DNA from: Rhyacophila brunnea
Lineage: Eukaryota > Arthropoda > Insecta > Trichoptera > Rhyacophilidae
Direction: 5' to 3'
NCBI GenBank assembly: GCA_022495005.1
Contig: JAGYXB010001108.1
Span: 248,001-312,000 of the forward strand
DNA length: 64,000 nt
The position numbers and the translations under genes were made by a program. Below the pieces are notes generated by a model, which worked only from the letters and a program-made list of their open reading frames with translations, was not told the DNA's origin and searched no databases. Shown here one piece after another: positions 56,891 through 64,000 of this stretch (position 1 is the stretch's first letter; each line of letters starts with the position of its first letter).

Positions 56891-57541
56891 ATCTATTGCT
56901 GGATGAAGGCCTCCTCAGCCTTATTCTACTCCTTACTTACACATGAATTGTTATATTTATCAAAATCATTGATATTATATTATTATCTACCTATCTATAT
57001 ATAATGCCATTATTATCACGAGCCTCAATAAATCCACTGTCACCATCATCAACCAGAATCAATCCACTGCTGGATGGAGGGTTCCGCAACCTGATTCTAC
57101 TACTATATTATACCTATTTCTATCTTCCTTATCATCATTGACCTGAACCCATCTTATGCTGGATAAAGGCCTCCCATGCCTGATTCTACTCCTTTCTGTC
57201 ATTTGAATTGATGTATTTATCAAAATCGGTGATATTATATTATATCTATTTATATTTCCATTATCATTATGAGCCTAAATCAATCCACCGGTGGATGAAG
57301 GCCTCTCTTAAGTTGTTTGAATTTCTGTCGGTCATATGAATTGCTATATTTATCAAAATTGCTGATATTATATTTACCCATTTATAATATCGTCATTATC
57401 ATCATCAACCGAGATTAATCCACTGCTGGATGAAGGTTATCCCAACCTAATTCTACTCTTCTTGGTCATATAAACTGCAATATTTTTTTTAATTTGTGAT
57501 TATATATACCTACCCATTTATATCGTCATTATCGTCATCAA

Positions 57542-57573
<32 letters not shown>

Positions 57574-57640
57574 TTTAAGCTGATTTCACATCTTTAGGTC
57601 TTATAAATTCCTATTCTTATCAGATATAATATGTATTGCT
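56868..57640. repeat. LINE-tail satellite, first array (about 7 units)
   Basis: Units of about 100-120 bp. A typical unit reads AATCCACTGCTGGATGAAGG CCTC..., then GATTCTACTCCTTTCTGTCA TATGAATTG, ATTTATCAAAATCGGTGATA, and a (ATC)n stretch. The first 40-80 bases are the reverse complement of the 3' end of the LINE at 43626-44085. Units here are quite diverged from each other. Confidence 0.9.
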
Positions 57641-57944
57641 TCATTATTTATCAACATTTGTGTCGATATGAATGTCCCGCACCGGGAAACTATATTGTTT
57701 AAGGTTAATTATTAAATCAAAATATGATTTTTAAAATATTATTCTATGACTCAAAGCATTTATTTTTTATAGACAATGAAACAAAATAATGTTTAAATTT
57801 ATTTTTTATGCTGCTAACTTTTTCTATTATGTACATGGGACCCGTAAGAGATTAATATTCGCGTTATATTGGATCGCTATTTATGATAAACACAATTGAG
57901 ATGTATAATTATTTATCATATCTAAATGCACATACCTACACATA
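57641..57944. repeat. Segmental duplication, flank between the satellite and Y, first copy
   Basis: Matches 61965-62296 (GAATGTCCCGCACCGGGAAA; AGACAATGAAACAAAATAAT). It holds no gene. Confidence 0.85.
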
Positions 57945-58312
57945 TATTGTATTAAAATTAAAATAACAGTGGTAGCAATCGGCGATTGCCAGCTGTTCTG
58001 CTAAACCTAGCAGCCTGAAATGGTGTCAGACGATATTGAGAAGGACAGACTCCAGAATAGAACACGCACAATATGACTCCAAATTTGTATTGGCAGTGAC
58101 GACATGCAGATCGTAAAACTGACAAATCAGCTAAATTTTCAACTGTCTGACGTGAATGAAAATCCATCCCGAAGAGAAAACTATGGCGCCGTCTATACAC
58201 ACTTTACAATTATTATATTAAAATCCCAAGATCCCAAAACACCAAGTCACTATGACGAAAAGCTGTCTGCAAGACCTAGCGAGACAGACTGGCGAGAGCC
58301 AGCTGGCTCAGC
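57945..58312. repeat. Dispersed repeat Y, copy in the first duplication block
   Basis: Matches 62297-62657 and, more distantly, 11350-11690. A - strand frame of 80 codons (57958-58200; MYRRRHSFLFGMDFHSRQTV, SACRHCQYKFGV, PFQAARFSRTAGNRRLLPL) is open in both block copies. The words GGCGATTGCCAGCTG near one end and GGCGAGAGCCAGCTG near the other form a terminal direct repeat. The function is unknown. Confidence 0.8.
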
Positions 58313-58313
58313 T

Positions 58314-58950
58314 AGTCTTTCATTATTATTATCCTAAGAGATTTTGGAAAATTCACTAACGGCTCATTTAAGCGACATTTTATTGTTATTTTTACAACTT
58401 CACTTCGAAATGTGCGCTACCGATTCATCTACCGTTTGAATTGACCACATTTCACAAATTTTCAATGATTTCACAGGTACTTGACGTTTATATCCGATAT
58501 TTTCTTACATACCGTATACGATACGCCATATTTCATTTAACGTACAGCAGAATGACGTCTTCGTCGCTTAAGACCTTCTAATCCTTTATTTGACAAACAA
58601 ATTCGATTATTTTTATTCAAATATCGTAATGTAGGCATTGGCGCACTTTTTTCCGGTGAAAAAACCATAATCTTGCTACAATTCACTGCGTAAATAAAAA
58701 TCTGACAGGTGTGTCCGCCACTGTCCGTCATATCATAGATAACGTGATATTCCAAATTTGATTTGAAATACTTCTTTGTGGCTGTTCACCCACTATTTTT
58801 GTTATTGAATAATTACCTAGGCTACTAATTTCCATACTAAAAAAGTTGCCATTGCAAACAATGAAAGAAATTAATACGAATTGTTATAGTTATCAAAATG
58901 TGTGATATTGTATAATATCTACCTATTTTTTTCGTCCCTATCATCATCAA
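58314..58950. repeat. Segmental duplication, flank X, second copy
   Basis: Begins directly after the first Y repeat, at the shared sequence TCTTTCATTATTATTATCCT, which marks the duplication junction. Confidence 0.9.
58537..58755 (-). CDS. Hypothetical protein, copy 2
   Basis: 72 codons, MEYHVIYDMTDSGGHTCQIF onward, matching residues 14-85 of the 56464-56721 frame with Q-to-R and A-to-G changes. The upstream part differs by an indel near 58765 that removes the longer start. Function unknown. Confidence 0.28.
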   Translation of the reverse strand: MEYHVIYDMTDSGGHTCQIFIYAVNCSKIMVFSPEKSAPMPTLRYLNKNNRICLSNKGLEGLKRRRRHSAVR

Positions 58951-61892
58951 TCTAGACCTATCCACTACTGGATGAAGGCCTCCTCAGCCTTATTCGACTC
59001 CTTACTTAAACATGAATTGTTATATTTATCAAAATCAGTGATATTATAACGCCATTATTATCACGAGCCTCAATAAATCCACTGCTGGATGAAGGCCTCT
59101 CTACGTTGATTGTATTCTTGACAGTATTGAATTTCTAATGTTATTTATCTACATATTCATATCGTCATCATAATCATCATCATCATCATCAACTAGGATC
59201 AATCCACTACTGGATGAAGGGTTCCGCAACCTGATTTATTACTATCGGTTTAATGAATTTGCGATATTATACCTATTTCTATCATTCTTATATCATCGAC
59301 CTGAACCAATCCACTGCTGGATAATGGCCTCCCTAGCCCGGTTCTACTCCTTTCTGTCATATGAATTGCTGTATTTATCAAAATCGGTGATATTATATTT
59401 AAAAACATATTCATATCGTCATCATCATCATCAACCAGGATCCATCCACTGCTTAATAAAGACCTCCATAGACTGATTCTACTCCTTTTTGTCATATGAA
59501 TGTATGTATTTATCAAAATCTGTGATATTATATGTATCTACACATTCATATCGTCATCATCATCATCATCATTATCATATACCTGAACCAATCCACTGCT
59601 TAATAAAGACCCCCTTAGCCTAGTTCTCCTCCTTTCTGTCATATGAATTTCTGTATTTATCAAAATCGGTGATATTATATTTATCTACATATTCATATCA
59701 TCATCATCATCATCATCATCATCGACCTGAACCAATCCACTGTTTAATAAAGACCTCCCTAGCCAGATTCTACTCCTTTCTGTCATATGAATTTCTGTAT
59801 TTATCAAAATCGGTGATATTATATTTATTTAAATATTCATATCGTCATCATCATCATCAACCAGGATCCATCCACTGCTTAATAAAGACCTCCCTAGCTT
59901 GGTTCTACTCCTTTTGTCATATGAATGTATGTATTTATCAAAATCTGTGATATTATATGTATCTACACATTCATATCGTCATCATCATCATCATCTATAT
60001 CATGTACCTGAACCAATCCACTGCTTAATAAAGACCCCCTTAGCCTAATTCTCCTCCTTTCTGTCATATGAATTTCTGTATTTATCAAAATCGGTGATAT
60101 TATATTTATCTACATATTCATATCGTCATCATCATCATCATCATCATCGACTTGAACCAATCCACTGCTTAATAAATACCTCCCTAGCCAGATTCTACTC
60201 CTTTCTGTCATATGGATTTCTGTATTTATCAAAATCGGTGATATTATATTTATTTACATATTCATATCGTCATCATCATCATCATTGACCTGAACCAATC
60301 CACTACTTAAAGACCTCCTTAGCCTGATTCTACTCCTTTCTGTCATATGCATTGCTGTATTTATCAAAATCGGTGATATTATATTTATCTACATATTCAT
60401 ATGGTCATTATCATTATCATCATCATTGACCTGAACCAATCCACTGCTTAATAAAGACCTCCTTAGCCAGATTCTACTTCTTTCTGTCATATGAATTGCT
60501 GTATTTATCAAAATCGGTGATATCATATTTATCTACATATTCATATCGTCATCATCATCATCATCGACTTGAACCAATCCACTGCTTAATAAAGACCTCC
60601 CTAGCCAGATTCTACTCCTTTCTGTCATATGGATTTCTGTATTTATCAAAATCGGTGATATTATATTTATTTACATATTCATATCGTCATCATCATCATC
60701 ATTGACCTGAACCAATCCACTACTTAAAGACCTCCTTAGCCTGATTCTACTCCTTTCTGTCATATGCATTGCTGTATTTATCAAAATCGGTGATATTATA
60801 TTTATCTACATATTCATATGGTCATTATCATTATCATCATCATTGACCTGAACCAATCCACTGCTTAATAAAGACCTCCCTAGCCAGATTCTACTTCTTT
60901 CTGTCATATGAATTGCTGTATTTATCAAAATCGGTGATATCATATTTATCTACATATTCATATCGTCATCATCATCATCATCGACCTAAACCAATCCACT
61001 GCTTAATAAAGACCTCCCTAGCTTGATTCTACTCCTTTCTGTCATATGAATTGCTGTATTTATCAAAATCGGTGATATTATATTTATTTACATATTCATA
61101 TCGTCATTATCATCATTATCATCATCATCATCATTGACCTGAAACAATCCACTGCTTAATAAAGACCTCGCTAGCCTGATTCTACTCTTTTCTGTCATAT
61201 GAATTTCTGTATTTATCAAAATCGGTGATATTATATTTATTTACATATTCATATCGTCATCATCATCATCATCGACCTAAACCAATCCACTACTTAAAGA
61301 CCTCCTTAGCCTGATTCTACTCCTTTCTGTGATATGAATTACTGTATTTATCAAAATCGGTGATATTACATTTATCTACATATTCATATCGTCATCATCA
61401 TCAACCAGGATCAATTCACTGCTGGATGAAGAGTTCCGCAACCTGATTCTACTACTATACTATACCTATTTCTATCGTTCTTATCATCATTGACCTGACC
61501 CCATCTATTGCTGGATAAAGGCCTCCCATGCCTGATTCTACTCCTTTCTGTCATATGAATTGCTGTATTTATCAAAATCGGTGATAATATATTATATCTA
61601 TTTATATTTCCATTATCATTATGAACCTGAATCAATCCACCGGTGGATGAAGGCCTCTCTAAGTTATTTGAATTTCTGTCGGTCATATGAATTACTATAT
61701 TTATCAAAATTGTTGATATTATATTTTCCCATTCATAATATCGTCATTATCATCATCAACCAAGATTAATCCACTGCTGGATGAAGGTTATCCCAACCTT
61801 ATTCTACTCTTCTTGGTCATATAAACTGCAATATTTTTTTAAATTTGTGATTTTATATACCTACCTATTTATATCGTCATTTTCGTCATCAA

Positions 61893-61923
<31 letters not shown>

Positions 61924-61964
61924 TTTTAAGCTGATTCCACATATTTAGGTCTTATAAATTCCTA
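58925..61964. repeat. LINE-tail satellite, second array (expanded to about 3 kb)
   Basis: About 25 units. The first three and last five correspond one-to-one with units of the first array. The middle ones are far more alike, with CCACTGCTTAATAAAGACCT replacing CCACTGCTGGATGAAGGCCT. A variable (ATC)n tract separates units. Histidine-rich open frames here are translations of (ATC)n and not genes. Confidence 0.92.
60130..60963. repeat. Higher-order repeat inside the satellite, period 417 bp
   Basis: Two adjacent 417-bp blocks, each of three satellite units. For example, GACCTGAACCAATCCACTAC followed by TTAAAG (deletion of TAA) recurs at 60287 and 60704, and CATATGGTCATTATCATTAT recurs once per block. 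The blocks are almost identical. Confidence 0.85.
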
Positions 61965-62657
61965 TTCTTATCAGATATAATATGTATTACTTCATTATTT
62001 ATCAACATTTGTCTCGATATGAATGTCCCGCACCGGGAAACTATATTGTTTAAGGTTAATTTTTAAAACAAAATATGATTTTTAAAATATTATTCTGTGG
62101 CTCCAAGTATTTATTTTTTATAGACAATGAAACAAAATAATGTTTAAATTAATTTTTTATGCTGCTAACCTTTTTCTATCATGTAAATGGGACCCGAAAG
62201 AGATTAATATTCGCGTTATATTGGATCGCTATTTATGATAATCACGATTGAGATGTATAACTATTTATCATATTTAAATGCACATACCTACACATATATT
62301 GTATTAAAATTAAAATGACAGTGGTAGCAATCGGCGATTGCCAGCTGTTTTGCTAGGCTTAGCAGCCTGAAATGGTGTCAGATGATATTGAGAAGGCCAG
62401 ACTCCAGAATAGACTACGCACATGACTCCAAATTTGTATTTGCAGTGACGACATGCATATCGTAAAACTGACAAATCAGATAAATTTTCAATTGTCTGAC
62501 GTGAATGAAAATCCATCCCGAAGGGAAAACTATGGCGCCGTCTATACACACTTTACAATTATTATATTAAAATCCAACACCAAGTCACTATGATGAAAAG
62601 CTGTCTGCAAGACCTAGCGAGACAGACTGGCGAGAGCCAGCTGGCTCAGCTAGTCTC
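61965..62657. repeat. Segmental duplication, right flank and Y repeat, second copy
   Basis: Counterpart of 57641-58312, ending GCTGGCTCAGCTAGTC. The - strand frame 62310-62549 (79 codons, MYRRRHSFPFGMDFHSRQTI) corresponds to 57958-58200 with about 20 differences. Confidence 0.88.
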
Positions 62658-63537
62658 CTATATATTATTATCCTACAGCTGTGCCCGTTTTTGCGAACGA
62701 TTGTGTGCCTTATTCGTTATTTCCAATAGGTTTAAATGGAAAATGCAGTAGAGAAACGTTCTTTATTCAAGTAAAAAAGTATGGAATTTGATACATTTTG
62801 TTGCGTTTTAGGGTTTTTTAGGGTTATTTTGATTGTTTTACAATAGATTTTCGATCGGCACGTGACTTTTTTTACAACACATATCAATTGGGGAATTTAT
62901 TTTTTCGATGTGTTTGCAACACTGAAAATATTATATTTCAAAATGGCGGCTACTCCGTCAATTGTCATGACAATATGATAAATAATGCCTTTGTATTAGA
63001 AACAAGAGATGTTTATTTAGGTTTTGGTGACTTTTCGAAACGGATACTACTCTCAATCAAGTGATTTGGCGAATTGTTTATGTTTTAGTGAATTTTTAAT
63101 CCGGATATTATTCTCAATCAAGCGATTTGGTGCGATCTTAATTAACATAATATTACGCTTTCAGTAGAGGTTAAATAAAACTACCTAATACATGTGTACC
63201 TATATTATATTAAAACACTATACTTATCCTAATAATACATTCAATCGTTTGAAGTTGTTATTAGATAATATAAGATTATAATATTAGATTCATATTACCG
63301 GCGAAGTATACCATGTCACATCAATCTGACAGCTGTATGTTTATGATGTGTCACCGTCACCCTTCTAATTTAAGTTGTGAAGCAAATACCTATTGTGTAT
63401 CTACTGTTGATGAAGTTATACGACAGGTAAGTGCATATGCTCCTGGTTTTCTGGTCATTATGACATTATTTTAGTGCAACACTTGACGTATATTATTTAC
63501 AGTCACATTCATATCTGATATTATATTTTTAGACCGT
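62658..63537. other. Intergenic, one short tandem duplication
   Basis: GGATACTACTCTCAATCAAG TGATTTGGCG (63043) recurs as GGATATTATTCTCAATCAAG CGATTTGGTG (63103). Nothing else recognised. Confidence 0.5.
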
Positions 63538-63610
63538 GAAAAACAATATATGTATTTGTCAGGTCCATGACATTATAAGCCAACATGTTAGCCACTCAGT
63601 CATTGTGGGT
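63538..63610 (-). mobile_element. SINE fragment with the B-box deleted
   Basis: AAAAACAATATATGTATTTG then TCAGGTCC joins directly to ATGACATTATAAGCCAACAT of the SINE head, skipping the B-box segment present in the 1286 and 18467 copies. Confidence 0.5.
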
Positions 63611-64000
63611 TTCAAAAACCTGAATCAATCCAAACCTTCATCAAACTGTTCAAGCAAAGTAATTCCATTCCTTTCGTTCACAAATTATGTTATCAAATTT
63701 GTGATAATATTTATCTAGGTACCTATTCAATTCATTATTATTATCATCATCATCTTGGATCAATCTACTGTTTATTTAGTAATATAGTAATTACGGTGAG
63801 TACGTAGATATGTATATAATAATGTATAACGATGGTATTTGAATTTAAATTTTAATGGATTTAATATATAACATATTTTGTGATAGGTACGTTGTCTTGA
63901 CTTTCAAATTATTAAGTTATTTAAAATAATAATATTATGCACTATTCTGCTCACGTTTTTCAATTATGTATGATAGTACCGATCAGTGTTACATTTTTCA
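63611..64000. other. Intergenic with weak satellite-like words
   Basis: CTGAATCAATCCAAACCTTC (63620) and ATCATCATCATCTTGGATCA with ATCTACTG (63744) resemble damaged LINE-tail satellite units. The rest is A+T-rich and featureless. Confidence 0.4.

Noticed and set aside
59669..60705. Histidine-rich open frames (59669-59950, 60094-60288, 60496-60705)
   Set aside because: They are translations of the (ATC)n tracts and satellite units. Their repeat period follows the DNA, and no start context or splice structure supports them.

Overview
The window looks like nuclear DNA of an insect, most likely an aphid or another hemipteran. This rests on high A+T, spliced genes with GT/AG introns, frequent short palindromes of the GTAGGTACCTAC type (e.g. 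28485-28510), and a dense load of animal-type transposons. No species can be named from the sequence alone. It is mostly intron and intergenic DNA: only two host genes are well supported, and most other recognisable coding sequence is decayed transposon.

Host genes. (1) The 3' end of a DHX35-like DEAH-box RNA helicase lies on the + strand at 597-13183. Three internal exons (597-763, 4216-4343, 7042-7270) and a terminal exon (13069-13183, poly(A) signal 13207-13212) are visible. The phases of the third and last exons do not fit, so one exon between them is missing, decayed or unrecognised. (2) A small gene on the - strand (20905-20109, two coding exons) encodes a 91-residue secreted peptide with a signal sequence and six cysteines in the mature part. 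I could not name its family.

Mobile elements by region. 1-13 kb (inside the helicase introns): a tRNA-like sequence, a Harbinger-like MITE with a SINE nested in it, a near full-length mariner, a mariner fragment, a pogo-like MITE, a LINE copy with its 5' part inverted, and a nearly intact hAT element with perfect 8-bp target duplications. 13-20 kb: sparse, with two MITEs and a second SINE. 21-26 kb: hAT remnants, one carrying a nested MITE, and a hAT with a perfect 8-bp target duplication. 26-34 kb: mostly bare, with a second Harbinger-like MITE that shows the SINE-free site, an old SINE, and a second 5'-inverted LINE copy. 33-48 kb: hAT remnants, several MITEs, LINE 3' ends, and a deleted relative of the 8 kb hAT. 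49-56 kb: a decayed hAT, a decayed jockey-like LINE, and a MITE with 49-bp perfect inverted repeats.

56.2-62.7 kb is a tandem segmental duplication of [flank X - satellite - flank Y]. The satellite grew from about 0.75 kb in the first copy to about 3 kb in the second, where a 417-bp higher-order repeat is visible. The satellite unit contains the 3' tail of an RTE/BovB-like LINE related to the copy at 43.6-44.1 kb.

The most notable points are the unnamed six-cysteine secreted peptide, the exon gap in the helicase, the two independently 5'-inverted LINE insertions with seamless breakpoints, and the satellite derived from a LINE tail. No viral genome, CRISPR array, rRNA or bacterial operon was seen.
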